Shown here: piece by piece, positions 34,935 to 43,261 of the stretch | How the letters are laid out: each line of letters begins with the position of its first letter | Position numbering within the stretch: position 1 is the stretch's first letter | From: Nocardioidaceae bacterium UBA4001 | GTDB lineage: Bacteria > Actinomycetota > Actinomycetes > Propionibacteriales > Nocardioidaceae | Direction: 5' to 3' | Length of the DNA: 64,000 nucleotides | Assembly (NCBI GenBank): GCA_002384855.1 | Contig: DGBP01000058.1 | Span: 1-64,000, forward strand | Made by a program: the position numbers and the translations under genes | Notes under the pieces: generated by a model | Database searches by the model: none | What the model was told of the DNA's origin: nothing | Seen by the model: only the letters and a program-made list of their open reading frames with translations

Positions 34935-35636
34935 TCAGTGGCGGGTCCGCCGCCTGTGCTGGACGACCGGTGCGGACCCGTCGAGCAGCGGCTCACCCAG
35001 CAGGTACTGCGCCACCAGGCTGTCGTCGGTGTGCTCCTTCGGGTGGGGTCGCACCGGCGCCGGAACGTTTCGGTTCTCGGCGGTGTCCCAGAACCGGTCG
35101 GCGACCGACCAGACCCGCCGGGCCAGGTGCCCGAGGCGTCCACGGTGCGGCAGGTGCGGGTGCGCGCGGGTCGGCGCCCTCAGCTCGGCGCGGTAGACAC
35201 GCTCGGCGATGGCGGCGGACCCCTGCCGGTCGATCCTCGTCGCGAGAACCCCGGCGAGGTCCCGCTCGAGCACGTTGTGCGACAGCAGGCGGCGCCGTAC
35301 CTCGTCCCACACCTCGTCCCACGGCAGGTGGGCGACGTGCTGCTCGCCGTACACCCGTGCCTTGAGCCGGGACAGGGACTGCTCCAGTGCGCGCGCCTCC
35401 CGGAGGTAGGCGGTCACAGCGTCCTCGCCCGCCTCCATCCGGTGTGCCACCTCGGGCAGCACCGCCTCCTCGACGGCCGCCAGGTGCCGGCTGGTGGCGG
35501 CCAGGAACGCGTCGGTACGACGGGCCTGCTCCCGCGGGTCACGCCGTGGGGCGTCCGGGTGTGACGCCTCGGCCAGCCGCTGCTGCAACGACTGGTGGGT
35601 GGCCTCCACGGTGACCACCAAGGGGTTCGTGCTCAT
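34935..35636 (-). CDS. hemerythrin/HHE-domain-like protein
   Basis: A 233-aa soluble helical protein. Residues 30-130 resemble an HHE cation-binding four-helix bundle: DAFLAATSRHLAAVEEAVLP (first His and Glu), then EVAHRMEAGEDAVTAYLREA, LSRLKARVYGEQHVAHLPWD and VWDEVRRRLLSHNVLERDLA, giving His and Glu at the expected helix positions for a di-iron site. The C-terminal 90 residues are basic and Pro-rich without motifs. Roles in oxygen, NO or redox sensing are typical, but nothing here points to one. The ATG at 35636 is preferred; the frame's 38-residue extension is Arg-rich and enters the promoter gap shared with the flavoprotein gene. Confidence 0.65.
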   Translation of the reverse strand: MSTNPLVVTVEATHQSLQQRLAEASHPDAPRRDPREQARRTDAFLAATSRHLAAVEEAVLPEVAHRMEAGEDAVTAYLREARALEQSLSRLKARVYGEQHVAHLPWDEVWDEVRRRLLSHNVLERDLAGVLATRIDRQGSAAIAERVYRAELRAPTRAHPHLPHRGRLGHLARRVWSVADRFWDTAENRNVPAPVRPHPKEHTDDSLVAQYLLGEPLLDGSAPVVQHRRRTRH

Positions 35637-35830
35637 CTCGATCACCTCGCCGCGGAGCCATCGCGGCCTGAGCGCCCGATGCACTCCACGGGACAGTCTC
35701 GTCCTGCGGCGCCCGGGGGACAAGGGCCGGCGCCCACCCCTCTGGCCCACCGTCCTCTGGCCGACCGCGGCCGGACAGGGCAGTCTGGGACGACGAGGCA
35801 GATCCGACGAACCTGGTCGAGGAGGACGTC

Positions 35831-37054
35831 ATGGCAGGCACCGGCACGTTCGTGATCGTCGGCGGTGGGCTCGCCGCCGCCAAGGCCGCCGAGGCGCTGC
35901 GCGACGAGGGGTACGACGGGCGGCTGGTGCTCGTCGGCGAGGAGCACCACCTGCCCTACGAACGCCCTCCGCTGTCGAAGAGCTACCTGCTGGGCAAGAA
36001 GAATCTGGAGGACACGCTCGTCCACCCGCCCGAGTGGTACGACGACCGCGACGTCGACCTGCACCTCGGCACGCGGGCCACCGCCCTGGACCTCGTCGGC
36101 CGGACCGTGTCCGTGGGCGACGAGCTGACCGGCTTCGACAGGCTGCTGGTCGCCACCGGCTCGACACCCCGACGGCTGGCCCTGGCCGATGACAGCGGTG
36201 CACCCGTGACCTACCTGCGCACCCTCGAGGACAGCCGGCGGATCAAGGAGTCGCTGCAGCCCGGGCAACGGTGGTGCGTGGTCGGCGGTGGGTGGATCGG
36301 CCTGGAGGTGGCCGCAGCCGCGCGAGGCGCCGGCTGCGAGGTGACCGTGCTCGAGTCGCTCGAGCTCCCGCTGCTGCGGGTGCTCGGGCGTGAGGTGGCC
36401 CAGGTGTTCGCCGACCTGCACCGCGCGGAGGGGGTCGACCTGAGGGTCGGCGCGAGCATCACCGGGATCGAACACGTCGACGGGACGGCCGCCGTACGCC
36501 TCGCCGACGGCACGTCGGTCAAGGCCGACCTCCTGCTGGTCGGCATCGGCGCGACGCCGAACGTCGACCTGGCCAGGTCCGGCGGGCTGGCGGTCGGCGA
36601 CGGGATCCTCACCGACGAGCGGCTGCGGACCTCCCACCCGGACGTGTTCGCCGCCGGCGACGTGGCCAACGCCCAGCACCCGGTGATCGGGCGGCGGGTC
36701 CGCGTCGAGCACTGGGACAACGCGATCGCCCAAGGGGCCGCGGCCGCGCGCAACATGCTCGGCGCCGGGCTCCCCTACGACCGGCTGCCCTACTTCTACA
36801 CCGACCAGTACGACCTCGGCATGGAGTACGTCGGCCACGTCGATCCGGACGGGGCCGACGAGGTCGTGCTCCGTGGCGACCCCGCCGACGGCGTCTTCAG
36901 CGCTTTCTGGCTGCACCACCAGCGGGTCGTCGCGGGCATGCACGTCAACGACTGGGACGCCCTCGACCCGATCCGGGCCGTCGTCACCTCGGGCGCGGTC
37001 GACGTCGACGCCCTCCGTGACGTGCGGGTGCCGTTGAGCGACCTGGTGGACTGA
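35831..37054 (+). CDS. FAD-dependent ferredoxin-reductase-like oxidoreductase
   Basis: A 407-aa flavoprotein of the putidaredoxin-reductase/BenD type. The FAD motif FVIVGGGLAAAKAAEALRDE is at residues 6-25. EEHHLPYERPPLSKSYLLGK is the typical motif after it, and the NAD-binding motif CVVGGGWIGLEVAAAARGAG lies near 155-175. HPDVFAAGDVANAQHP gives the second FAD contact. The C-terminal 85 residues form the reductase dimer domain. It transfers electrons from NAD(P)H to a ferredoxin, often for a P450 or ring-hydroxylating oxygenase, but no such partner is in the window. A strong GAGGAGG precedes the ATG. It is divergent from the hemerythrin-like gene. Confidence 0.88.
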   Translation: MAGTGTFVIVGGGLAAAKAAEALRDEGYDGRLVLVGEEHHLPYERPPLSKSYLLGKKNLEDTLVHPPEWYDDRDVDLHLGTRATALDLVGRTVSVGDELTGFDRLLVATGSTPRRLALADDSGAPVTYLRTLEDSRRIKESLQPGQRWCVVGGGWIGLEVAAAARGAGCEVTVLESLELPLLRVLGREVAQVFADLHRAEGVDLRVGASITGIEHVDGTAAVRLADGTSVKADLLLVGIGATPNVDLARSGGLAVGDGILTDERLRTSHPDVFAAGDVANAQHPVIGRRVRVEHWDNAIAQGAAAARNMLGAGLPYDRLPYFYTDQYDLGMEYVGHVDPDGADEVVLRGDPADGVFSAFWLHHQRVVAGMHVNDWDALDPIRAVVTSGAVDVDALRDVRVPLSDLVD

Positions 37055-37112
37055 GGATCGCGACGTGGCACCGGTCATGTACTCGGTCGGGACGCGCCCC
37101 TAGGCTGGGCCG

Positions 37113-37547
37113 ATGGCGTCGGTCAAGCAGTTCCAGGTCACCTTCGACTGCGCAGAGCCCGAGCACGTGGCTCGCTTCTGGTGCGAGGTGCTGGGGTACG
37201 TCGTTCCGCCGCCACCGGAAGGGTTTGCCACCTGGGACGACTTCGACCGCGGACTGCCGCCGGAGCAGCAGGGCTCGGCGTTCGCGTGCGTCGATCCCTC
37301 AGGGGTGGGCCCACGGCTGTTCTTCCAGCGTGTTCCCGAAGGGAAGGTCGTCAAGAACCGGGTGCACCTCGACGTGCGGGTCGGCACCGGGCTCGTGGGT
37401 GAGGAGCGTGTGGCTGTACTCGAGGCCGAGTGCGCACGACTGCTCACGCTCGGCGGGTCGCGCGTGCGACTGCTGCGTGCCGACGGGGTGAACGAGTCGT
37501 GCCTCGTGATGCAGGACGTCGAGGGCAACGAGTTCTGTCTCGACTGA
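37113..37547 (+). CDS. VOC-superfamily glyoxalase-like protein
   Basis: A 144-aa protein of the glyoxalase/VOC fold: VKQFQVTFDCAEPEHVARFW then CEVLGYVVPPPPEGFATWDD at the N-terminus, PRLFFQRVPEGKVVKNRVHL in the middle and MQDVEGNEFCLD at the end, the usual last metal-site Glu region. It is typical of actinobacterial VOC proteins of unknown substrate. TAGGCT sits exactly six bases before the ATG, so it probably has its own leaderless transcript rather than being read from the flavoprotein gene 58 bases upstream. Confidence 0.85.
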   Translation: MASVKQFQVTFDCAEPEHVARFWCEVLGYVVPPPPEGFATWDDFDRGLPPEQQGSAFACVDPSGVGPRLFFQRVPEGKVVKNRVHLDVRVGTGLVGEERVAVLEAECARLLTLGGSRVRLLRADGVNESCLVMQDVEGNEFCLD

Positions 37548-37676
37548 CCTCGGGTCATCCTGCCCACACTCACCGAGACCTCCACCTCGCCGAGAAAGGG
37601 GCGACCTGGGGCGTTGCACACACCGGCGGTGCGCCGGACCGGTCGGACGGCGGCGCACGAGTCGTCCAGGCTGCGG

Positions 37677-37949
37677 TCACGGCCAACACGTTCGACACCG
37701 ACGGGATCCTCGGTCGTCGAGGTAGTTCAGCACCGTCAGGGCACCGGCGATCTCGTCACCGTGGATGGTCCCCCACACGACCATCACCGGGTCCTCCGGC
37801 GTGATGTCGGCCGAGGCGATGCGCAGGAGGTCCCGCGTCCCGGTGTCGTACACGAGCTCGTGCCGCTGCACGGTGAGGTCCTCGCGCGCGTCGACCGTCG
37901 CGAGCAGGCGCTCGTGGAACTGCGCCGACGGCATCGCGGTGGTGTACAT
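37677..37949 (-). pseudogene. N-terminal remnant of an AstE/AspA-type M14 hydrolase
   Basis: A good start (ATG at 37949 with GAGAGG upstream) leads into HERLLATVDAREDLTVQRHE and ADITPEDPVMVVWGTIHGDE, then IAGALTVLNYLDD. GTIHGDEIAG is the first zinc motif of succinylglutamate desuccinylase/aspartoacylase-like M14 proteins. After about 80 residues the match stops and the frame ends in GSRRCRTCWP. The other two-thirds, with the remaining zinc and catalytic residues, are gone. The 130 bases further on, to 37548, hold no clear gene. Confidence 0.6.
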
Positions 37950-38040
37950 ACCTCTCACCTTCACCCGACGCGCCCCCGCCGGCCTCCCGGCACTCGACGG
38001 TGGCCCTACCGTCGGGCGGCGTCCACGGCAGACTGTCCCC

Positions 38041-39915
38041 ATGAGCGACCTCTCGGACCTCGACCTGTCCGGTCTCGACGGGGTCGACCCGCTGCGCCGT
38101 GAGGTCTTCGAGGCCCGGCTCGAACGCTGGCTGTCGGACCTTCGCGAGGCGGTCGAGGAGCTGTACGACGACCCGGCGGACGTCGTACGACGGCTGGTGG
38201 CTCTCGCGGCGACCGCCTACGTGGAGAGGGACGACGCACTGCACCACCTCGACCTGCGCCGGTCGCTGGCACCCGACTGGTTCCAGCGTCCCGAGATGGT
38301 GGGCTACGCCGCCTACACCGACCGGTTCGCCGAGGACCTCGCCGGAGTGGCCGAGCGGGTCGGCTACCTGGAGGAGCTGGGTGTCCGCTACCTCCACCTG
38401 ATGCCGCTGTTGCAGACACGTCCCGCGCCGAACGACGGCGGGTACGCCGTGCAGGACTACCGGCGGATCCGGCCCGACCTCGGCACGATGGAGGACCTCC
38501 GCTCCCTGGCGGCGACGTTGCGGGGCCGCGGGATCAGCCTCTGCCTGGACCTGGTGCTCAACCACGTGGCGCGCGAGCACGAGTGGGCCGAGCGCGCCCG
38601 GGCCGGTGAGGAGAGGTACCGCGACTACTTCCTCGTCTTTCCCGACCGCGACGTCCCCGACGCCTACGAGGCGACCCTGCCGGAGGTGTTCCCCGACTTC
38701 GCCCCCGGGAGCTTCACCTTCGACACCGACCTCGACGCCTGGGTGTGGACCACGTTCAACGCCTACCAGTGGGACGTCAACTGGGCGAACCCCGACGTGC
38801 TGTGCGAGTACGCCGACATCGTCCTGCACCTGGCCAACCAGGGCGTGGAGGTGCTGCGCCTCGACGCCATCGCCTTCATCTGGAAGCGCCTGGGCACGAG
38901 CTGCCAGAACCAGCCGGAGGTGCACGCGCTCACCCAGGCGCTGCGGGCGGTCACGCGGATCGCCTGCCCCGCGGTGGTGTTCAAGGCCGAGGCGATCGTC
39001 GGGCCCCAGGACCTGCTCGCCTACCTCGGCGAGGGCCGGCACCACGGCAAGGTCAGCGACCTCGCCTACCACAACGGCCTCATGGTGCAGATCTGGTCGA
39101 TGCTCGCCTCGCAGTCGGCGCTGCTGGGGACGCAGGCGCTCAGCGCGCTCCCGGACCCGCCGGCCTCCACGGCGTGGGTCACCTACGCCCGTTGCCACGA
39201 CGACATCGGGTGGGCGATCTCCGACGAGGACGCCGCGGCGGTCGGCCTGTCGGGGGCCATGCACCGTCGTTTCCTGAGCGACTTCTACGCGGGCGACTTC
39301 CCCGGCTCGTGGGCGCGGGGGCTGGTGTTCCAGGAGAACGCCGCCACCGGCGACCGCCGCATCTCCGGATCCCTGGCGTCGCTGGCGGGTCTCCAGGTGG
39401 GTGACCCGCACGCGGTACGACGCATCCTGCTCGCCCACGCGATCATCCTCGGCTTCGGCGGCGTGCCGCTTATCTGGATGGGCGACGAGCTGGGTCTGCT
39501 CAACGACCCGGACTGGGACGCCGTCCCCGAGCACGCCGAGGACAACCGCTGGGTGCACCGGCCCCGCATGCCGTGGCCGGTCCCCCCGGACACCCACCGC
39601 GTGCAGCGAGGCCTCCGGTCGCTGATCGGGGCCCGCGCGACCCTGCCGCACCTGCACGCCTCGGTGCCCGCGTCGGTGCTCCCGCCTCGGGACCCTGCGG
39701 TGTTCCTCGTCGCGCGCCAGCATCCCCTCGGGACGATGCTCGGTGCCTACAACATGGCGCCCGAGCCGCGGCACGTCCCGCTGGAGGTTCTCCGGACCGT
39801 GGGGCTCGACGCAGCATCGGTCGTGGACCACCTCACGGATGAGGCCCCGGAGGTCCGCGACGAGGCGGTGCAGCTGGCGCCGTACGCCGCGGTGTGGCTG
39901 GTCGCCCGTCCCTGA
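38041..39915 (+). CDS. amylosucrase-like GH13 alpha-amylase family enzyme
   Basis: A 624-aa glycoside hydrolase 13 protein resembling amylosucrase/sucrose hydrolase (subfamily 4). An N-terminal helical domain of about 80 residues (RREVFEARLERWLSDLREAV) is typical of that subfamily. In the barrel are YLHLMPLLQTRPAPNDGGYA, LCLDLVLNHVAREHEWA, the nucleophile Asp about 275 in VEVLRLDAIAFIWK, the acid/base Glu about 317 in VVFKAEAIVG, and the stabilising Asp in YARCHDDIGWAI about 387. The C-terminal beta domain ends VQLAPYAAVWLVA. It would act on sucrose, making or rearranging glucans, or hydrolysing it. CAGACT six bases before the ATG supports a leaderless transcript. No signal peptide, so it is cytoplasmic. 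Confidence 0.88.
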   Translation: MSDLSDLDLSGLDGVDPLRREVFEARLERWLSDLREAVEELYDDPADVVRRLVALAATAYVERDDALHHLDLRRSLAPDWFQRPEMVGYAAYTDRFAEDLAGVAERVGYLEELGVRYLHLMPLLQTRPAPNDGGYAVQDYRRIRPDLGTMEDLRSLAATLRGRGISLCLDLVLNHVAREHEWAERARAGEERYRDYFLVFPDRDVPDAYEATLPEVFPDFAPGSFTFDTDLDAWVWTTFNAYQWDVNWANPDVLCEYADIVLHLANQGVEVLRLDAIAFIWKRLGTSCQNQPEVHALTQALRAVTRIACPAVVFKAEAIVGPQDLLAYLGEGRHHGKVSDLAYHNGLMVQIWSMLASQSALLGTQALSALPDPPASTAWVTYARCHDDIGWAISDEDAAAVGLSGAMHRRFLSDFYAGDFPGSWARGLVFQENAATGDRRISGSLASLAGLQVGDPHAVRRILLAHAIILGFGGVPLIWMGDELGLLNDPDWDAVPEHAEDNRWVHRPRMPWPVPPDTHRVQRGLRSLIGARATLPHLHASVPASVLPPRDPAVFLVARQHPLGTMLGAYNMAPEPRHVPLEVLRTVGLDAASVVDHLTDEAPEVRDEAVQLAPYAAVWLVARP

Positions 39916-39971
39916 CCGGCCGACCCGGCGCGTGTGCAGACACCGCCCCGGCCGCCGCGATGCCTGGGCGC

Positions 39972-40059
39972 GGGGCTACAACCGTCCGGGTGGATGGTTA
40001 TGGCCCCGCAATCCGCCCTGCGAGGGGCCACAACAGTCCACCCGGATGGTTCCGGCCCC
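39972..40059. repeat. paired 36-bp REP-like elements in inverted orientation
   Basis: Two 36-bp units at 39972-40007 and 40024-40059 both begin GGGGC and end GGCCCC. The second matches the reverse complement of the first at most positions (shared core TCCACCCGGA and GGTT). Together they form a large imperfect hairpin between the amylosucrase-like and HtrA-like genes, as REP/BIME elements or a terminator would. Confidence 0.65.
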
Positions 40060-40144
40060 GCGGACCCCCAAGCGCTCGAGGCGGCGTCCGACCGGCGGGG
40101 ATCGATGAGCGACGGCGCCTCGTTGAGGACATGAGGGCGAGGGA

Positions 40145-41149
40145 ATGTCGCACCCCGTGCCGGCGTTGACGCCTCACCGACCGCGCACGTCTGGAGACGC
40201 CGTGGAACCCACGGACGACGACGCGCTCGACGCCTACTCGAGCGTGGTGACCCGGGTCGCCGAGCTGTTGACGCCCCGGGTGGCCGCTCTACGCTTTCGC
40301 ACCGCCGGCCGCCGCGGCGAGGCTGCCGGCTCGGCCGTCGTGCTGAGCGACGACGGGCACCTGGTCACGAACGCGCACGTAGTGGGCCAGTCGGTCTGGG
40401 GCGAGGCGTCCTTCAGCGATGGGAGCTCGTCACGGGTTCGGGTCGTCGGCCGGGACCCGCTGTCGGACCTCGCCGTCGTCCACGCCGTCGAGGGCGTCCC
40501 CACTGCGGCCGCGGAGCTCGGGGACGCCGACCGCCTCAAGGTCGGTTCGCTGGTCGTGGCCGTGGGGAACCCGCTCGGCCTCTCTGGCAGCGTGACCGCG
40601 GGCGTCGTGAGCGCACTCGGCCGAAGCATGCCGACGCACACCGCGGCTGCGACCCGGATCATCGAGGACGTCATCCAGACCGACGCCGCCCTGAACCCGG
40701 GATCCTCCGGCGGCGCGCTCGCCGACTCCCGCGGCCGTGTCGTCGGCATCAACACCGCGGTCGCGGGGATCGGTCTCGGCCTGGCCGTACCCGTCAACAC
40801 CACCACCAGGCGGATCCTCACCGCTCTCCTCGAGGTCGGGCGTGTACGACGTGCCTACCTCGGCCTCGTCACGTCGCCCGCTCCACTGCCCAAGGAGTGG
40901 ATCGAGCGGACGGGGCGTCGCAGCGCGCTCCGCGTCGTGCAGGTGGTGACCGACTCGCCGGCGGCCGCCTCCGGCATGCACGCGGGTGACCTCCTCGTCG
41001 CGGTGGACGGCGCGTCCCTCGGCGACGCCCAGTCCCTGCAACGGTTGCTGTTCGGGGACGCCATCGGGAGGCGCATGGAGATCACCGCGCTGCGCAACGG
41101 CGCACTGGTCGACGTGGTCGCCTACCCTCGCGAGCTCACCGACCCCTGA
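40145..41149 (+). CDS. HtrA/DegP-like trypsin-type serine protease with PDZ domain
   Basis: Up to 334 aa from ATG 40145; the GTG at 40202 (GGAGACGCC upstream) is an equally good start giving 315 aa. The protease triad is His in HLVTNAHVVGQ, Asp in RDPLSDLAVVHAV and Ser in LNPGSSGGALADS. The PDZ domain at about 245-325 has VVQVVTDSPAAASGMHAGDL and LLVAVDGASLGDAQSLQRLL. Typical HtrA proteins have a membrane anchor or signal; neither start here gives one, so this is probably a cytoplasmic quality-control protease. It follows the REP-like pair and is alone in its transcript. Confidence 0.87.
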   Translation: MSHPVPALTPHRPRTSGDAVEPTDDDALDAYSSVVTRVAELLTPRVAALRFRTAGRRGEAAGSAVVLSDDGHLVTNAHVVGQSVWGEASFSDGSSSRVRVVGRDPLSDLAVVHAVEGVPTAAAELGDADRLKVGSLVVAVGNPLGLSGSVTAGVVSALGRSMPTHTAAATRIIEDVIQTDAALNPGSSGGALADSRGRVVGINTAVAGIGLGLAVPVNTTTRRILTALLEVGRVRRAYLGLVTSPAPLPKEWIERTGRRSALRVVQVVTDSPAAASGMHAGDLLVAVDGASLGDAQSLQRLLFGDAIGRRMEITALRNGALVDVVAYPRELTDP

Positions 41150-41327
41150 TCCGCCGACCCGGCGCACCCGACGACGGCGGACCTTTCAGCCCATGAACCC
41201 TGACCGTCATCCCCTCGTCGTCATCGAACGCGCGGCAGGGGCCAGGATCCCTGTCAGCACCGACGACGTCGTCGGCCGAAACCGACCCGCGAGCCGCGCC
41301 GGACGCAGGTAGCCGCGCTCCCGGGCC
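41150..41327. other. intergenic between convergent genes
   Basis: This 178-bp gap lies between the HtrA-like gene and recD. A 39-aa frame at 41193-41312 exists but lacks a ribosome-binding site and any family. I see no clear terminator hairpin. Confidence 0.4.
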
Positions 41328-43253
41328 TCATCCCCGGAGGCCGCTCGCCCGCTGGATCGGTCGCCGGACCGCAGCACGCAGGGCGTCCCTCGTGCCCACG
41401 ATCCGCACGTACTGCTTCGCCCGCGTCACCGCCGTGTAGACGAGCTCCTGGGTCAGCAGCGGCGAGCCCTCCGGAGGGAGGATCAGCGTCACGCGGTCGA
41501 ACTGGCTGCCCTGGCTGCGGTGCACAGACATCGCATGCACGGTGTGTACGTCGGACAGTCGGCTAGGACCGAGGAGGTCCACCCTGCCGTCGCGACGGAA
41601 CGCCGCGCGGGGCTCACCGTCGACGGCGACCACGACACCGGTGTCGCCGTTGAAGAGGCCGAGCTGGTAGTCGTTCGCGGTCACGAGCAGCGGACGCCCG
41701 ACGTACCAGACCCCGTCCTTCGCGTAGCCCGCGATGTCGTCGGCGAGCCACGTCTCGATCTGCTGCGCCCACCAGGCGACGCCGTGGGGTCCCTCGCGGT
41801 GGCCGCAGAGCACCCGGTGCTGCTCCAGCGCCGCCAGGGCCTGCTCGGCGCGGCCCTCCCGGGCGGCGGTGACGAGCGAACGTCCCGACGCCAGCACGTC
41901 CGCGCGCAGCGACTCGCTGGGGAACCCGGGCGAGGCGGGGTCGGCGTCGACGAGCTCGATGCAGGAGTAGCCCTGGTCGAGGACCTCCTCGAGCAGCTCA
42001 GGCTGCTGGTCGCCGCGCCGGATCGCCTCCGCGAGCTCCTGGATCTCCTTCGAGAACCGGTGCACCTTCGACAGCCGCACCACTCCAGCGCGCAGCGCGG
42101 CCTCCCGGTCGCCGTCGGAGAGGCCGGCGAGGTCGTCGGGCACCGCCGAGGCCACCATGTCGGCCGAGGCGGCGTCACCGGGCACGGTCCGCCCGACGAG
42201 GTCACCGAGCACCGCCCCGGCCTCGACCGAGGACAGCTGGTCCGGGTCGCCGACGAGCACCAGCCGGCACGATGGACGCAGCGCCTCCACGAGCCGGGAC
42301 ATCATCGTCAACGGGATCATCGAGGCCTCGTCCACCACGACCACGTCGTAGGGCAGCCGGTTGTCCCGGTCGTGCCAGAACCGCGTGCGGGCACCGCGCT
42401 TGCTGCCCAGCAGCCGGTGCAGCGTCCGCGCGGTGAGCACCCCGAGACGGTCGCGGTCCTGGTCGGGGAGGCGGTCACCGGCGTCACGCACCGCCTCGGT
42501 CAGCCGCGCGGCCGCCTTGCCGGTCGGAGCAGCCAGCGCGATCCGCAGGCCTCCCCCGGCGAGGTCCTGCAGGAGGGCCAGCAGCCGCGCGACCGTGGTC
42601 GTCTTGCCCGTCCCCGGGCCGCCCGCGACGATGCTGAACCGCTTGTGCGCGGCCACGACCGCCGCGAGCCGCTGGAGGTCCGGTGCCGGCGAGGGGGACG
42701 GTGACGGGGCCCGGGAGCCGGTGACGAACAACCGGTCGAGCGCCGCGTGCAGGTGGTCCGGGTCCACGACGTCCGCAGCGACGCGCATGGCGCGGTCGAC
42801 GTAGTCCGCTACCACCCGCTCCTGACGCCAGTAACGGTCGAGGTACAGCAGCCCGCCGACGTACCTCAGCGGCCTGTCCGCCCGGCCCTCCGGCCCCACG
42901 GCGACGAGGGGACTGTCCGACAGGGCCGCCTCCCACGCGGCGACGGACGGCCACGGAAGTGACTGCACGTCATCGTTCGAGAGCCCGTCCACCGCGGTCG
43001 CGCCCGCGACCGTCGCCAGCGGCAGGCACACCGATCCCTGCCGCACGGCACGCACCGCCAACGCGCACGCGAGGGCCACCTCCTCCGACGCCTCGCCGGC
43101 CAGGGCACCGAGGCGACGGGCGACGTGCACGTCGGCATAGCCGAGGACGCCGGCCCGGTTGAACTCGCCCAGCAGCCCGGTAGCACGGCGCACCGGCTCG
43201 ACGCGCTCGGGTCCGGCTCCGGGCTCGACACCCGGCCCGGCTGCGGGCCGCAC
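41328..43253 (-). CDS. recD: exodeoxyribonuclease V alpha subunit RecD
   Basis: A 641-aa superfamily 1B helicase, the fast 5'-3' motor of RecBCD. Walker A is AGGPGTGKTTTVARLLALLQ near 195-215, motif II is VVVDEASMIPLTMMSRLVEA, and QLSSVEAGAVLGDL and VHRFSKEIQELA are RecD patterns. The C-terminus HTVHAMSVHRSQGSQFDRVT and ELVYTAVTRAKQYV gives motifs V and VI. The GTG at 43253 starts 8 bases after the recB stop; the much longer open frame to 44345 is only a shadow of recB. It is the last of recC-recB-recD. Confidence 0.93.
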   Translation of the reverse strand: MRPAAGPGVEPGAGPERVEPVRRATGLLGEFNRAGVLGYADVHVARRLGALAGEASEEVALACALAVRAVRQGSVCLPLATVAGATAVDGLSNDDVQSLPWPSVAAWEAALSDSPLVAVGPEGRADRPLRYVGGLLYLDRYWRQERVVADYVDRAMRVAADVVDPDHLHAALDRLFVTGSRAPSPSPSPAPDLQRLAAVVAAHKRFSIVAGGPGTGKTTTVARLLALLQDLAGGGLRIALAAPTGKAAARLTEAVRDAGDRLPDQDRDRLGVLTARTLHRLLGSKRGARTRFWHDRDNRLPYDVVVVDEASMIPLTMMSRLVEALRPSCRLVLVGDPDQLSSVEAGAVLGDLVGRTVPGDAASADMVASAVPDDLAGLSDGDREAALRAGVVRLSKVHRFSKEIQELAEAIRRGDQQPELLEEVLDQGYSCIELVDADPASPGFPSESLRADVLASGRSLVTAAREGRAEQALAALEQHRVLCGHREGPHGVAWWAQQIETWLADDIAGYAKDGVWYVGRPLLVTANDYQLGLFNGDTGVVVAVDGEPRAAFRRDGRVDLLGPSRLSDVHTVHAMSVHRSQGSQFDRVTLILPPEGSPLLTQELVYTAVTRAKQYVRIVGTRDALRAAVRRPIQRASGLRG

Positions 43254-43261
43254 CGCGGCGC

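Noticed and set aside
38606..39277. Thr/Ser/Arg-rich frame on the amylosucrase strand
   Set aside because: It is a +1/+2 frame shadow of the GH13 gene, which has all catalytic residues in its own frame.
41193..41312. 39-aa frame between the HtrA-like and recD genes
   Set aside because: No Shine-Dalgarno or leaderless -10 at the right distance, no family, and a composition usual for random high-GC frames.
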